From Pseudoalteromonas sp. N1230-9 (lineage in GTDB: Bacteria > Pseudomonadota > Gammaproteobacteria > Enterobacterales > Alteromonadaceae), in NCBI RefSeq assembly GCF_032716425.1, contig NZ_CP090419.1, positions 2,358,001 through 2,422,000 on the forward strand: a stretch of DNA of 64,000 bases, written 5' to 3'. The notes below the pieces were generated by a model. The model searched no databases. It saw only the letters and a list, made by a program, of their open reading frames with translations, and was not told the DNA's origin. Positions 54,632-64,000 of this stretch are shown in pieces. Within the stretch, counting starts at the first letter, position 1, and every line of letters begins with the position of its first letter. Position numbers and translations under genes: made by a program.

Positions 54632-56209
54632 ATGATAGATGAAACGTTTGTGGATCTATCGCGATTGCAATTTGCAATCACTGCCCTATTTCACTTCCTA
54701 TTTGTTCCTCTTACCTTAGGTATGACGTGGATTTTAGTGATCATGGAGTCCGTTTATGTGATGACTGGTCGTGAAATTTATCGTGATATGACTAAGTTTT
54801 GGGGTAAGTTGTTTGGTATAAACTTTGCTATTGGTGTGGCTACAGGTCTAACCATGGAGTTTGAGTTTGGTACCAACTGGTCTTATTACTCTCACTATGT
54901 GGGCGATATTTTCGGCGCACCTCTTGCCATTGAAGGTCTAATGGCCTTTTTCCTCGAATCGACGTTCGTAGGTATGTTCTTTTTAGGCTGGGAACGATTA
55001 ACAAAGCGCCAGCACCTTGCAGCAACCTTTTTAATGGCACTGGGCACTAACCTGTCTGCACTGTGGATTTTAATTGCTAATGGTTGGATGCAAAACCCAG
55101 TGGGGGCAGAGTTTAACTATCAAACCATGCGTATGGAAATGACTAGCTTTGCTGAACTGGTATTTAACCCAGTTGCACAAGTTAAGTTTATTCACACCGT
55201 ATCAGCAGGTTATGTTGCAGCATCTATGTTTGTACTTGGTATTAGTAGCTGGTACATCTTAAAAGGTCGCGACCTTGCTTTTGCTAAGCGCTCATTCTCG
55301 GTGGCTTCAGGCTTTGGTTTAGCGTCTATTCTGTGTGTGATTTTACTTGGTGATGAATCTGGCTACGAAGTTGGCGAGGTACAAAAAGTAAAACTCGCCA
55401 CCATTGAAGCTGAGTGGCATACCGAAGAAGCGCCTGCGGCATTCACCTTAGTCGGTATTCCTGACTCTGAAGAACAAGTCACCCATGCTGCAGTTAAAAT
55501 CCCTTATGTTATGGGTATTATTGCAACACGCTCAATAGATGAGCAAGTAACCGGTATCAAAGAGCTTGAAAAACAACATGAAGTACGTATTCGCAACGGT
55601 ATGCTTGCCTATGAATACCTTGAAAAGCTTCGTAGCGGTAATGATACAGCTGAAAATATTGCCAAGTTTGACACACTAAAAGATGATTTAGGCTACGGTT
55701 TACTTCTAAAACGTTATACGCCAAATGTCGTTGATGCCACAGAAGAACATATTCAAAAAGCAGTTAAAGACTCCTTCCCTAAAGTGGGCCCAATGTTTTG
55801 GTCATTTAGAATCATGGTGGGCTGCGGTGTACTTATGCTTGGGGTATTTGTTCTGGCATTTTATTACAATGCACACCGTGTAATTGAACAAAAACGCTGG
55901 TTACTATGGGCTGCGGTATGGAGTATCCCACTTCCTTGGATTGCCATTGAGTTTGGTTGGATTGTCGCTGAATACGGCCGTCAACCTTGGGCTATATCAG
56001 AAATTTTACCAACCTTTTTAGCAACATCGTCACTGACCGTTAATGATCTTTTGATTAGTATCACAGGCTTTATTGTATTTTATACAGGGCTTGCTGCGGT
56101 AGAAGGCTGGTTAATGTTGCGCTTTATTAAGCAAGGCCCAAGCTCGCTTCATACAGGTAAATATCATCATGAACTTGCTAAAGTAGATAGCCAAGGAGCT
56201 CAGTCATGA
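54632..56209 (+). CDS. cydA: Cytochrome bd oxidase, subunit I
   Basis: A 525-residue membrane protein close to E. coli CydA (522 aa), with the haem b595/d ligand His near the N-terminus (SRLQFAITALFHFLFVPLT), GRQPW (EYGRQPWAISE) and a long Q-loop (about residues 250-380), as in the L-type oxidase. It oxidises quinol and reduces oxygen with high affinity. ATG 54632 is chosen because AAGGAG lies 8 bp before it. Its stop overlaps cydB (ATGA). Confidence 0.97.
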   Translation: MIDETFVDLSRLQFAITALFHFLFVPLTLGMTWILVIMESVYVMTGREIYRDMTKFWGKLFGINFAIGVATGLTMEFEFGTNWSYYSHYVGDIFGAPLAIEGLMAFFLESTFVGMFFLGWERLTKRQHLAATFLMALGTNLSALWILIANGWMQNPVGAEFNYQTMRMEMTSFAELVFNPVAQVKFIHTVSAGYVAASMFVLGISSWYILKGRDLAFAKRSFSVASGFGLASILCVILLGDESGYEVGEVQKVKLATIEAEWHTEEAPAAFTLVGIPDSEEQVTHAAVKIPYVMGIIATRSIDEQVTGIKELEKQHEVRIRNGMLAYEYLEKLRSGNDTAENIAKFDTLKDDLGYGLLLKRYTPNVVDATEEHIQKAVKDSFPKVGPMFWSFRIMVGCGVLMLGVFVLAFYYNAHRVIEQKRWLLWAAVWSIPLPWIAIEFGWIVAEYGRQPWAISEILPTFLATSSLTVNDLLISITGFIVFYTGLAAVEGWLMLRFIKQGPSSLHTGKYHHELAKVDSQGAQS

Positions 56210-57345
56210 TTTTTGATTACGAAACACTTAAATTTATCTGGTGGCTACTAATCGGTGTATTACTGATTGGTTTTGCCGTGACCGATGGCATGGATATGGG
56301 TGTAGCGATTTTGCTTCGCCTAGTAGGTAAAACAGATGTAGAACGTAGAACAGTTATTAACACCATTGGTGCTCACTGGGATGGTAACCAAGTGTGGTTT
56401 ATCACCGCTGGGGGCGCACTATTCGCAGCATGGCCTATGGTCTATGCTGCGGCCTTCTCAGGCTTTTACTTTGCCATGATGCTGGTGTTATTCGCACTCT
56501 TTTTTAGACCCCTTGGTTTCGATTACCGCTCTAAAATTGAGTCAACCCGTTGGCGTAACAACTGGGATTGGGGGCTTTTTGCTGGCAGCTTTATTCCTGC
56601 GCTCGTTTTTGGGGTCGCATTTGGTAACTTATTATTAGGTGTGCCGTACCATATTGATGACCTATTGCGTGTAAGTTATCAAGGTTCATTCTTTGCCTTA
56701 CTTAATCCTTTTGCACTTGTTGCAGGCCTGATCAGTGTATTGATGTTAGTCGGACATGCTGGTATGTGGTTACAACTTAGAACAGATGCTGAGGTTGCAA
56801 AACGCTCAGCACAGTATGGACGATACGCACTCATGGCATTTATTGTGTTATTTGCTATTGCTGGTGTGTGGATATCACAAATTGAAGGCTATCGAATTAT
56901 TAGCATGGGTGATACGCAAGGTTATGCAAATCCACTTGCAAAAACCGTAGCCCAAGCGCCTGGGGCATGGCTTGACAACTACAGCAAAATGCCATTAACC
57001 ATGTTGTTCCCTGCTCTTGCATTTGTAATGGCTATTCTGGCACTGGTGTTTTCAAAATTACACAAGCCTGCGCTAGCACTTGTATCCTCAAGTCTAATGC
57101 TTGCAGGTGTGATTCTTACAGCAGGTATGTCAATGTTCCCGTTTGTGATGCCATCGAGCAATAATCCTAATATTAGTCTAACGATGTGGGATGCGGTTTC
57201 GAGCCATATGACATTAAATGTGATGTTTATTGCTGCAGTCATTTTTGTACCACTCATTCTTCTTTACACCACTTGGTGTTATGTGAAAATGTGGCGCAAA
57301 GTAACGATTAGTGAGATTGAAAACAATACGCACGGTAGCTATTAA
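56206..57345 (+). CDS. cydB: Cytochrome bd oxidase, subunit II
   Basis: A 379-residue membrane protein of the usual CydB length, with WWLLIGVLLIGFAVTDGMDMG at the start, GAHWDGNQVWF and AWPMVYAAAFSGFYFA, all standard. It pairs with CydA. The ATGA overlap with cydA and 12 bp to cydX show one operon. Confidence 0.97.
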   Translation: MIFDYETLKFIWWLLIGVLLIGFAVTDGMDMGVAILLRLVGKTDVERRTVINTIGAHWDGNQVWFITAGGALFAAWPMVYAAAFSGFYFAMMLVLFALFFRPLGFDYRSKIESTRWRNNWDWGLFAGSFIPALVFGVAFGNLLLGVPYHIDDLLRVSYQGSFFALLNPFALVAGLISVLMLVGHAGMWLQLRTDAEVAKRSAQYGRYALMAFIVLFAIAGVWISQIEGYRIISMGDTQGYANPLAKTVAQAPGAWLDNYSKMPLTMLFPALAFVMAILALVFSKLHKPALALVSSSLMLAGVILTAGMSMFPFVMPSSNNPNISLTMWDAVSSHMTLNVMFIAAVIFVPLILLYTTWCYVKMWRKVTISEIENNTHGSY

Positions 57346-57357
57346 GGAGATTTAATT

Positions 57358-57510
57358 ATGTGGTATTTCGCCTGGATATTAGGTGTTCTATTAGCCTGTA
57401 CACTTGGAGTTATCAACGTCATGTGGTACGAATTTCACCAACATAAAGATTCCATCGCTGATGATGAGCTAGAGCTGTATGCGAGACTCAAAAACAACGA
57501 TGACAACTAA
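57358..57510 (+). CDS. cydX: Small subunit of cytochrome bd
   Basis: A 50-residue single-helix protein beginning MWYFAWILGV, the clear CydX signature, with a GVINVMWYE segment and a polar tail. AAGGAG precedes the ATG. CydX stabilises the haems in CydAB. The cydD start lies inside its 3' end, so cydX is coupled to cydDC. Confidence 0.93.
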   Translation: MWYFAWILGVLLACTLGVINVMWYEFHQHKDSIADDELELYARLKNNDDN

Positions 57511-59260
57511 ACCCCGACCAAATCGCGCGCAGCAGCAAACGCTGCGCGCGTTCTTAAAGCAGTATAGCCAGTCCGCTTCAGGGCTTCTGAAACTAAGCAT
57601 TAGTCTGGGCACACTCAATGCCCTGTTAATGATTGCCTCTTGCTATTTACTGGCAAACGCGGTTCATCAAATTATGTTTGAGCAAGCAAGTTTGCAAGCT
57701 GTCACTCCGTTACTATGGCCTCTTGCAGGTCTTATTGTACTACGCGCCCTATTAGTTGCATTGAGTGAACGGGTGAGTAGCCTTGCCGCAGTAAAAATAA
57801 AAACGGTGATGCGCAATACATTACTTGCGAAGTTAACTAAACTAGGCCCTGCTTACAGTGAGCACAAAGGACACGGCGCAACACTTAACACTTTACATAA
57901 TGGTGTAGAAGCGCTTCACCAATATTACGCAAACTACATTCCAAGCGTGGCGTATAGCGCACTTATTCCACTCGCTATTTTAGTGGTTATTTTTCCAACC
58001 GATTACAAAGCAGGACTTATCTTCCTGTTAACTGCCCCGCTAATTCCATTTTTTATGATTTTAGTCGGTCACAAAGCGGAGCAACTCAACCAAGAACGTT
58101 GGCAACAGCTCGCGGTACTTGGCAATTACTTTTTTGACCGCTTGCAAGGACTGACTCAGCTTAAGCTGTTTAATGCGACCAAACGCGAGCTTAATAATAT
58201 TAGCCAGATTTCTGATGACTACCGTGGTGCAACCATGGGGGTGTTGAAAGTTGCCTTTTTATCCTCTTTCGCCTTGGAGTTTTTAGCCACCATTAGTGTT
58301 GCACTTGTTGCAGTTATTATCGGTTTTAGACTGTTTTTTGGTACCCTTGATTTTGCCACTGGGTTTGTGGTGTTACTACTGGCCCCTGAGTTTTACTTAC
58401 CACTTCGACAAATGGGCACTCACTATCACGCAAAATTAGAAGGGATTAGCGCCGCTGCTGATATGGTCGACATCGTTAATCACAGCGAGGCACATGAGCA
58501 TACGGGTACATCACAGTTATCAACACCGCTAAAAAACATACATGTGCATGGACTCACCTATCATTACCCTGACACAAACGAAGGGGTCACCGACATTAAT
58601 TTTAGTCTGCCAAATAAAGGGTTAATTGCATTTGTTGGAGAGAGTGGCTCAGGTAAAAGTACCCTCTTTGATTGCCTTTTAGGTTTTCACCATCAAGCTA
58701 ACAGTGCCGTCAATATTAACGGACAGGCACTCAGTGATATCGCACTACATAATTGGCAGGCGCAACTTGCATGGATCCCACAACAAGCCACACTATTTTA
58801 TCGAAGTGTTGCCGACAATCTACGTCTTGCCAAACCAAATGCAAGCCATGATGAACTTATTGCGGCCACTCGAAAAGCAGGCGCACTTGAGTTTATTAAC
58901 GCCTTACCAAATGGCTTTGATACTATGCTGGGTGAACAAGGGGAAGGTCTCTCTGGTGGCCAAAAGCAGCGTATTGCCCTTGCTCGTGCATTTTTAAAGG
59001 ATGCACCAATTCTAATGCTTGATGAGCCAACAGCACACTTAGACAGCCAAACAGAGCACCTAATCAACCAAGCAATCCGAAATTATGCAAACGATCATTT
59101 AGTGATGGTTATTGCTCATAGGCTTAATACGGTAAAACACGCGGACAATATCTACGTTATGCAGCAAGGTAAAATTATCGAGTCGGGTCATTATCAACAA
59201 CTCACTGAACAAGCGGGTCTGTTTGCTAAGCTTGTGAGTCGAGGTGAAGCACATGTATAA
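57479..59260 (+). CDS. cydD: Heterodimeric ABC transporter CydDC, CydD subunit
   Basis: A 593-residue ABC exporter half: six membrane helices (to about residue 320), then an ATPase with Walker A GESGSGKST, signature LSGGQKQRIALARA and Walker B ILMLDEPTAHLD. With CydC it exports thiol reductants (or haem) needed for cytochrome bd assembly. Start ATG 57479 or ATG 57500; neither has a strong SD. It overlaps cydX by about 30 bp and cydC by 8 bp. Confidence 0.94.
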   Translation: MRDSKTTMTTKPRPNRAQQQTLRAFLKQYSQSASGLLKLSISLGTLNALLMIASCYLLANAVHQIMFEQASLQAVTPLLWPLAGLIVLRALLVALSERVSSLAAVKIKTVMRNTLLAKLTKLGPAYSEHKGHGATLNTLHNGVEALHQYYANYIPSVAYSALIPLAILVVIFPTDYKAGLIFLLTAPLIPFFMILVGHKAEQLNQERWQQLAVLGNYFFDRLQGLTQLKLFNATKRELNNISQISDDYRGATMGVLKVAFLSSFALEFLATISVALVAVIIGFRLFFGTLDFATGFVVLLLAPEFYLPLRQMGTHYHAKLEGISAAADMVDIVNHSEAHEHTGTSQLSTPLKNIHVHGLTYHYPDTNEGVTDINFSLPNKGLIAFVGESGSGKSTLFDCLLGFHHQANSAVNINGQALSDIALHNWQAQLAWIPQQATLFYRSVADNLRLAKPNASHDELIAATRKAGALEFINALPNGFDTMLGEQGEGLSGGQKQRIALARAFLKDAPILMLDEPTAHLDSQTEHLINQAIRNYANDHLVMVIAHRLNTVKHADNIYVMQQGKIIESGHYQQLTEQAGLFAKLVSRGEAHV

Positions 59261-60992
59261 CTTCATTCGCTTATTAAAACTGTGTAAACCTCATGCTGGC
59301 ATGCTGCTACTGGGCGCTTTTTTAGCAAGCTTGACTGTGCTTGCCAATGTTGGTTTGCTTGCAATATCTGGCTGGTTTTTAGCAGCAATGGCAGCCGCTG
59401 GCATTGCAGGTGTACATATGAATTATTTTACACCAGCAGGAGTGATTCGCTTTTTAGCCATTGTAAGAACTGCATCACGGTACGGCGAACGAATGATCAC
59501 TCACAATGCTACATTTTTATTATTAAGCGAAATTCGTGTAAAAATGTTTGCAACACTGAGCCGACTCAACAACGTTGATTTGGCAATGAGTCGCAGTGCC
59601 GACCTTGTGAATCGTTTGCAAAATGATGTGGATGCCCTTGATAAATTTTACTTAAATGTCTTACTTCCCATCATAATAGCCTTATTTACTATTCCAATTG
59701 TCATGGCATTTATGAGCGCATACAACGCGAAGGTGGCTTTGATTTGTTTTATATCATTGATGATAATTGGTGTTCTGCTACCAGTCTTATTGAGTCATAA
59801 ACTACACAAACAAGCAGATGCCGAGACCAGACTTTCAGCTGAGCTAAAAGCTGAGCTTGCCGATACGTTAAAAGGAAGCCGTGAACTTGCAATTTATCAA
59901 GCACATGATGCTCAGTTAACACGCTGCGATACACTAAGTCAGCAATATAATTCGCAACTCTATACTCGCCATAAAGCCATCGCGAACAGCAATGGTTTAA
60001 GCACCTTTGTTGTACAGTTAACCATGCTTGCAAGCGTTTTTGTAATTATTCCTTTGGTTGCAACAGGCGCTATGAAAAATGTTGAATTGGCAATGCTCGC
60101 ACTATTCGTCTTGGCTAGTTTTGAAACTGTACTTACCCTGCCCGCTGCTTTTATCGAGCTCCCTGTCGCTTTAAGTGCAGCAGAGCGGTTATTTTCGCTA
60201 GAGGACAAACAAACACCAGCACCTTACAAAAAGCACGACCAAGTAAACAATCAACACGCGCTCGGCTTAGAATTAACTAACGTGAGTTATCAATACTCTG
60301 GGGCGCATAATGACGCTTTGAGGGATATTAATCTATCCATTGCAGCTGGCAACAAAGTAGCACTGGTTGGCGCAAGTGGCAGCGGTAAAACAACATTAGT
60401 AAATTTACTCACGGGACTTTGGCCTTTACAATCTGGCTCATTAAAACTGTTAGCGGCAGAACACAGTGTTGAACTTAGTAGCCTAGACGCTAACGAACGC
60501 TTTATGCAGCTCACAATTGTCGCCCAACAACATCATATTTTTGATGGCACACTAAGAGATAACCTTCGCTTTGCAGCACCGGAGGCGACTGATAAAATGC
60601 TTATAGAAGCCTGTAAACAAGCAGAACTTGGCTCATGGCTGAATAACTTAAAAAACGGCCTCAATACCCGATTAGGCACCGCAGGAAGAAAACTCTCTCA
60701 TGGTCAGTCACGTCGTATTGCTATTGCGCAAGCATTATTAAGACAAGGTAATTTTGTGGTTCTTGATGAACCAACAGAAAGCTTAGATAACCACACTAAG
60801 TACAGTTTACTTAATACACTCGAAAAGGTCTGGGCTGATAAAACCGTGCTAACGATCAGTCATGATCCTGTTATGTTGAATCGTGTTGATAAAGTCATTT
60901 GGTTAGAACAAGGGCAAATAAGAGCAATGGCAAGCCATGCTGAGCTGGTTGAGAATGAGCCTGATTATGTCGAGCTCATCACTCGTTTTTAA
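59253..60992 (+). CDS. cydC: Heterodimeric ABC transporter CydDC, CydC subunit
   Basis: A 579-residue partner of CydD: six helices, Walker A GASGSGKTT, a variant signature LSHGQSRRIAIAQ and Walker B FVVLDEPTESLD. ATG 59253 is chosen, with GAGGTG 6 bp upstream. The cydABX-cydDC arrangement in a single operon is unlike E. coli, where cydDC is elsewhere. Its stop overlaps the convergent RlpA-like gene by 4 bp. Confidence 0.94.
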   Translation: MYNFIRLLKLCKPHAGMLLLGAFLASLTVLANVGLLAISGWFLAAMAAAGIAGVHMNYFTPAGVIRFLAIVRTASRYGERMITHNATFLLLSEIRVKMFATLSRLNNVDLAMSRSADLVNRLQNDVDALDKFYLNVLLPIIIALFTIPIVMAFMSAYNAKVALICFISLMIIGVLLPVLLSHKLHKQADAETRLSAELKAELADTLKGSRELAIYQAHDAQLTRCDTLSQQYNSQLYTRHKAIANSNGLSTFVVQLTMLASVFVIIPLVATGAMKNVELAMLALFVLASFETVLTLPAAFIELPVALSAAERLFSLEDKQTPAPYKKHDQVNNQHALGLELTNVSYQYSGAHNDALRDINLSIAAGNKVALVGASGSGKTTLVNLLTGLWPLQSGSLKLLAAEHSVELSSLDANERFMQLTIVAQQHHIFDGTLRDNLRFAAPEATDKMLIEACKQAELGSWLNNLKNGLNTRLGTAGRKLSHGQSRRIAIAQALLRQGNFVVLDEPTESLDNHTKYSLLNTLEKVWADKTVLTISHDPVMLNRVDKVIWLEQGQIRAMASHAELVENEPDYVELITRF

Positions 60993-61360
60993 TCAAGTTG
61001 CTCAACGGTAACGTCAATAACACCTTGCTGCAAAGAAGCTATTTGTGAAAATGCCTTTTTAGACAAATCAATAATTCGACCGTGAACAAACGGACCACGG
61101 TCGTTAATACTAACAATCACACTTTTATTATTTGCGACATTAGTCACTTTTACGCGGGTACCAAAAGCGAGATCTTGGTGGGCTGCACTCAATGCTTGTT
61201 GATTAAACACTGTACCACTGGCCGTTGTACGGCCATGGTATTTGTCCGCATAAAAGCTGGCTTTACCTCTTTGTACCTTAGCACTTGAGTTTATTGTTGG
61301 CGAGCTACTACAGCCACTTAAAATTAAGCTTAACAATGCAAAGACGATGAGTTTGTTCAT
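60989..61360 (-). CDS. RlpA-like septal-ring lipoprotein, short form
   Basis: A 123-residue protein. The lipobox LILSGC (Cys about 17) gives a lipoprotein anchor. The double-psi beta-barrel (about 30-120) has GKASFYADKYHGRTTASGT, the FGTRVKVTN strand and INDRGPFVHGRIIDLS with the catalytic-type Asp. It lacks the SPOR domain of full RlpA. Such proteins act on, or bind, peptidoglycan. ATG 61360 is chosen, with AAAGGAT before it and a proper signal peptide. Confidence 0.85.
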   Translation of the reverse strand: MNKLIVFALLSLILSGCSSSPTINSSAKVQRGKASFYADKYHGRTTASGTVFNQQALSAAHQDLAFGTRVKVTNVANNKSVIVSINDRGPFVHGRIIDLSKKAFSQIASLQQGVIDVTVEQLD

Positions 61361-61428
61361 ATTACTAGATCCTTTTTGCTGTGAAGATAGCAAGCACTGA
61401 CTTAGCAAAACCTGAACTATAAAAACAA

Positions 61429-61452
61429 AAAAGCCACCTTACGGTGGCTTTT
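61429..61452 (-). terminator. Terminator after lpxA
   Basis: A perfect 10-bp stem, AAAAGCCACC / GGTGGCTTTT, with a TTAC loop, just past the lpxA stop. It ends the skp-lpxD-fabZ-lpxA operon here, before lpxB. Confidence 0.85.
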
Positions 61453-61470
61453 GTAGGAGGTCGCTAATGA

Positions 61471-62241
61471 TTAGCGAATAATTCCGCGCTCAGAGCTTTT
61501 CACGAAGTCTATCATCAGCTGAACAGCTGGGTACTTCGCAGCATCTTCGCTCAGCTCAGCAATTGCTTCTTCAACACCTAAGCTCTTACGATAAAGTGTT
61601 TTGTAAGCACGTCGAGTTGCCATTACTTCATCACTTTCAAAGCCACGACGTTTCATACCTTCAGTATTGATTGCGACTGGGCCTGCTGGCGTACCAATGG
61701 TTGTAACAAACGGCGGTACGTCTTTATTAACGCCTGAGTACATACCAACAAAAGCATGTGCACCAATCTTACAAAACTGGTGAACACCCGAGTTACCCGC
61801 AAGGATCACCCAGTCACCTACGTGCACATGACCAGCAACAGAGGCGTTGTTAGCAAAAATCACGTTATCACCCACGACTGCGTCATGAGCAACGTGCGTG
61901 TAAGCCATAAACAAGTTGTTGCTACCAATTTTAGTCACACCTTGATCTTGAATAGTGCCACGGTGAATTGTTGCACATTCACGAATGACATTGTTGTCAC
62001 CCATAATTAAAGTAGTTGGCTCATTCGCGTATTTTTTGTCTTGGCAAGCTTCACCAACCGATGCAAACTGAAAAATATGGTTACCAGAACCAATTGTCGA
62101 TGGGCCTTTGACAACCACATGAGACTCAATGATACAGTTATCACCAATCGTTACATCGTTGCCAATATAACTATAAGGGCCAACTGAGACATTTTTTCCA
62201 AGCTTCGCACCTGGTTCGATTATTGCCGTAGGATGGATCAC
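61471..62241 (-). CDS. lpxA: UDP-N-acetylglucosamine O-acyltransferase
   Basis: A 256-residue hexapeptide-repeat protein beginning IHPTAIIEPGAKLGKNVSV. Many (L/I/V)G-x4 turns, MAYTHVAHDAVVGD with the catalytic His, and the C-terminal helical domain match LpxA. It starts lipid A synthesis by adding a hydroxyacyl chain. GTG 62241 is chosen, 2 bp past the fabZ stop with GAGAG upstream; this gives the family length (262 aa in E. coli). Confidence 0.95.
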   Translation of the reverse strand: MIHPTAIIEPGAKLGKNVSVGPYSYIGNDVTIGDNCIIESHVVVKGPSTIGSGNHIFQFASVGEACQDKKYANEPTTLIMGDNNVIRECATIHRGTIQDQGVTKIGSNNLFMAYTHVAHDAVVGDNVIFANNASVAGHVHVGDWVILAGNSGVHQFCKIGAHAFVGMYSGVNKDVPPFVTTIGTPAGPVAINTEGMKRRGFESDEVMATRRAYKTLYRKSLGVEEAIAELSEDAAKYPAVQLMIDFVKSSERGIIR

Positions 62242-62243
62242 TA

Positions 62244-62696
62244 TTAAAACTCTCTTCTCGCACACATGATTTCGGCAGTACACACTACTTTGCCGTCAAC
62301 TTTTGCTTCTGCTGCAAACTTCCATATATTGCGGCGCTCTTTAACAAACTCTACATGCAAATGCATAGTATCGCCAGGTAATACTGGTTGCTTAAATCGT
62401 GCATTATCAATGGCAGCAAACAAGTAAAGTTCATTATCGCTACGATTTTCAACTGTTTTAAAACCTAACAAGCCAGTTGCTTGAGCCATTGCTTCTAGGA
62501 TCAACACACCTGGAAAAATTGGTTGATTCGGAAAGTGGCCTGTAAAAATAGGTTCATTCACTGTTACATTTTTAATCGCATGTAACGACTCGCCTGGCGT
62601 GTAATCTAATACACGATCAACAAGTAACATCGGATAACGATGCGGAAGTAAATTCAAGATATCTTGAATATCAAGACTATTTAATTCATTTGCCAA
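62244..62696 (-). CDS. fabZ: 3-hydroxyacyl-ACP dehydratase
   Basis: A 150-residue hotdog-fold protein with [36 protein letters not shown] (catalytic His and Glu) and [14 protein letters not shown] strands. I choose TTG 62696 with AAGGA 6 bp upstream; the family length (151 aa) agrees. It dehydrates hydroxyacyl-ACP and competes with LpxA for the same substrate, which is why the genes lie together. Confidence 0.94.
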   Translation of the reverse strand: MANELNSLDIQDILNLLPHRYPMLLVDRVLDYTPGESLHAIKNVTVNEPIFTGHFPNQPIFPGVLILEAMAQATGLLGFKTVENRSDNELYLFAAIDNARFKQPVLPGDTMHLHVEFVKERRNIWKFAAEAKVDGKVVCTAEIMCARREF

Positions 62697-62706
62697 AATA
62701 GCATCC

Positions 62707-63747
62707 TTATTTGTCTTCAATATTGAGTGACTTAGTCAGTGACTCAAGTGCTTTTAAGCGGTCTTTCATATCACCAAGGTTTCGGATATGGGCAATACTA
62801 CGACGCCATTCTTTGTTGTTTTGATGAGGCAAACCTGATGAGTAAATCCCAGGTTCAGTGATTGCTTTTGTCACCATACTCATGCCCGTGATTATAGCAC
62901 CATCACAGACACTGATGTGACCATTAATTGCAACCATGCCGCCAATTTGACAATGTTTACCAACAACAACACTGCCGGCAAAAACAGTGCAGCCAGCAAC
63001 TGCTGTACCCGAACCGATCTCGACATTATGCGCTATTTGACATTGATTATCGATAATTACATTACTATGGATGAGTGTGTCATCAAGTGCGCCACGATCA
63101 ATCGTTGTTGAGGCACCGACTTCAACTTTATCACCAATAATTACACGTCCTAATTGCGGTATTTTAATCCATTCACCACGCTCATTGGCGTAACCAAAAC
63201 CATCGCTTCCTACAACTGTATTTGCTTGAAACAGGCAGTCACTGCCAATTTCAACTTCATGGTAAATACTGACGTTAGCCCAAAGCTTTGTTCCTTGGCC
63301 TATTTTTACCTGCTCACCAATAAAGCAACCTGGACCAATCTGTACATCGTTTGCGATGACTGCATTTGCTTCTATCACCACATTGGCAGCGATCGAGACA
63401 TTATCTCCAATTGATGCTGAATCATGAATGACTGCACTAGGGTGTATCCCAACTGATGCACTGCGAGGTGTTGTATCCATTAACTGGGCAAGCTTGGCGT
63501 AGCATACATAAGGGTTAGCAATAACCAGCTTATTGCCACTAAAATAGTCGGCATCTGCCGGTGATAAAATCACCGCACTGGCATTGGTACTCTCTAACTG
63601 AGAACGATATTTTTTGTTCGCCAAAAATGCAATATGCCCAGATTGGGCATTTGCAAGTGTTGATATTTTTTTAATCTCTTGAGTGCCATCGCCGTGTAGC
63701 TCAGCACCCAAAAGATCCGCAATCTGCGAAAGCGTGTAGTTTTGCAT
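62707..63747 (-). CDS. lpxD: UDP-3-O-acylglucosamine N-acyltransferase
   Basis: A 346-residue protein: N-terminal uridine-binding domain ([15 protein letters not shown]), then left-handed beta-helix hexapeptide repeats with [12 protein letters not shown] holding the catalytic His, and a C-terminal helix. It adds the second acyl chain in lipid A synthesis. It starts at ATG 63747, 9 bp after skp. Confidence 0.97.
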   Translation of the reverse strand: MQNYTLSQIADLLGAELHGDGTQEIKKISTLANAQSGHIAFLANKKYRSQLESTNASAVILSPADADYFSGNKLVIANPYVCYAKLAQLMDTTPRSASVGIHPSAVIHDSASIGDNVSIAANVVIEANAVIANDVQIGPGCFIGEQVKIGQGTKLWANVSIYHEVEIGSDCLFQANTVVGSDGFGYANERGEWIKIPQLGRVIIGDKVEVGASTTIDRGALDDTLIHSNVIIDNQCQIAHNVEIGSGTAVAGCTVFAGSVVVGKHCQIGGMVAINGHISVCDGAIITGMSMVTKAITEPGIYSSGLPHQNNKEWRRSIAHIRNLGDMKDRLKALESLTKSLNIEDK

Positions 63748-63756
63748 ATGTAATTT

Positions 63757-64000
63757 CTATTGCTTACTTACTTTTTCAACAACTTTATCTGATAAGTCAG
63801 ACACTGTTTTAGGATTAACGTAAATTGTTGTTTCTTTAACTTTTACTTCGTCGTACTTACCTGCTTTAGCAACTTCTTCAATCGCATCTAGAATTAGCTT
63901 TTGAACTTTTGCTAACTCTTGGTTTTGACGCATTTTGATTTCTTGCTCTAAAGGACGGCCCTTTTCAGCAAGTTGTTGTTGCATGCCTTGAATCTTAGTA
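63757..64000 (-). CDS. skp: OmpH/Skp periplasmic chaperone, 5' end outside window
   Basis: The frame is open to the window edge, so only the C-terminal 80 residues are seen. They are KIQGMQQQLAEKGRPLEQEI, a coiled-coil region, and the C-terminal strand part (KETTIYVNPKTVSDLSDKVVEKV). Skp carries unfolded outer-membrane proteins to BamA. Its place before lpxD is the standard bamA-skp-lpxD order; bamA would lie beyond 64000. Confidence 0.9.
   Translation of the reverse strand, partial: TKIQGMQQQLAEKGRPLEQEIKMRQNQELAKVQKLILDAIEEVAKAGKYDEVKVKETTIYVNPKTVSDLSDKVVEKVSKQ

Overview
The window reads as chromosome of a marine gammaproteobacterium close to Pseudoalteromonas or another Alteromonadales genus. 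This is inferred from AT-rich DNA, the gene families (eptA-dgkA, a CPA2 antiporter with TrkA domains, DUF3014, the lpxD-fabZ-lpxA / lpxB-rnhB-dnaE-accA cell-envelope and replication block, cydABX-cydDC) and the type of mobile element. Species cannot be fixed from sequence alone.

Layout. (1) 1-6989 is chromosome: the end of a lipid A phosphoethanolamine transferase, dgkA, two hypotheticals, an HDOD protein, a TonB-dependent siderophore receptor and a GNAT acetyltransferase. (2) 6990-8381 is a 1.4-kb remnant of an older Tn7-like element. It has recognisable outer ends on both sides and three small unknown ORFs. (3) 8389-40818 is a complete 32.4-kb CRISPR-associated Tn7-like transposon (type I-F3 CAST). 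It is bounded by TGT...ACA ends and a perfect 5-bp target duplication (CCCAA at 8384-8388 and 40819-40823), and sits immediately downstream of the 4.5S RNA gene ffs (about 40837-40947, minus strand). (4) 41022-64000 is chromosome again: DUF3014, patatin, antiporter, GGDEF, tilS, accA, dnaE, rnhB, lpxB, then cydABX-cydDC and an RlpA-like lipoprotein on the far side, then lpxA, fabZ, lpxD and the end of skp/ompH.

How the CAST works, from what is visible. tnsA-tnsB-tnsC lie just inside the ffs-proximal end. tniQ-cas8/5f-cas7f-cas6f form one overlapping operon feeding a 4-repeat, 3-spacer array. There is no cas1, cas2 or cas3, so guides recruit the transposase rather than destroy targets. The last, leader-distal spacer lies between diverged repeats and matches ffs at 25 of 32 positions. 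Four of its seven mismatches fall at guide positions 6, 12, 18 and 24. The transposon end is exactly 50 bp from the PAM-distal edge of that protospacer. The element's own guide therefore accounts for where it sits. A small Xre regulator has the same CTAAGA-N3-TCTTAG operator in front of its own gene and in front of tniQ, which implies autoregulation plus repression of the RNA-guided module.

Cargo of the CAST, left to right: a three-gene unit (306-aa unknown, 842-aa membrane protein, CoiA-like/DUF6035 protein), a good candidate for an undescribed defence system; the CRISPR-transposition module; a zinc-ribbon protein with a DNA methyltransferase, convergent with an OLD-like ATPase/TOPRIM nuclease; a five-gene signalling operon (GGDEF-EAL regulator, GGDEF regulator, Tat-exported solute-binding protein, two hybrid histidine kinases) plus a BdlA-like PAS/chemoreceptor; and a patch of integron-type cassettes with attC-like sites but no integrase. 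A diverged repeated motif (about 22160, 34485 and 37178) marks the borders of the signalling and cassette modules.
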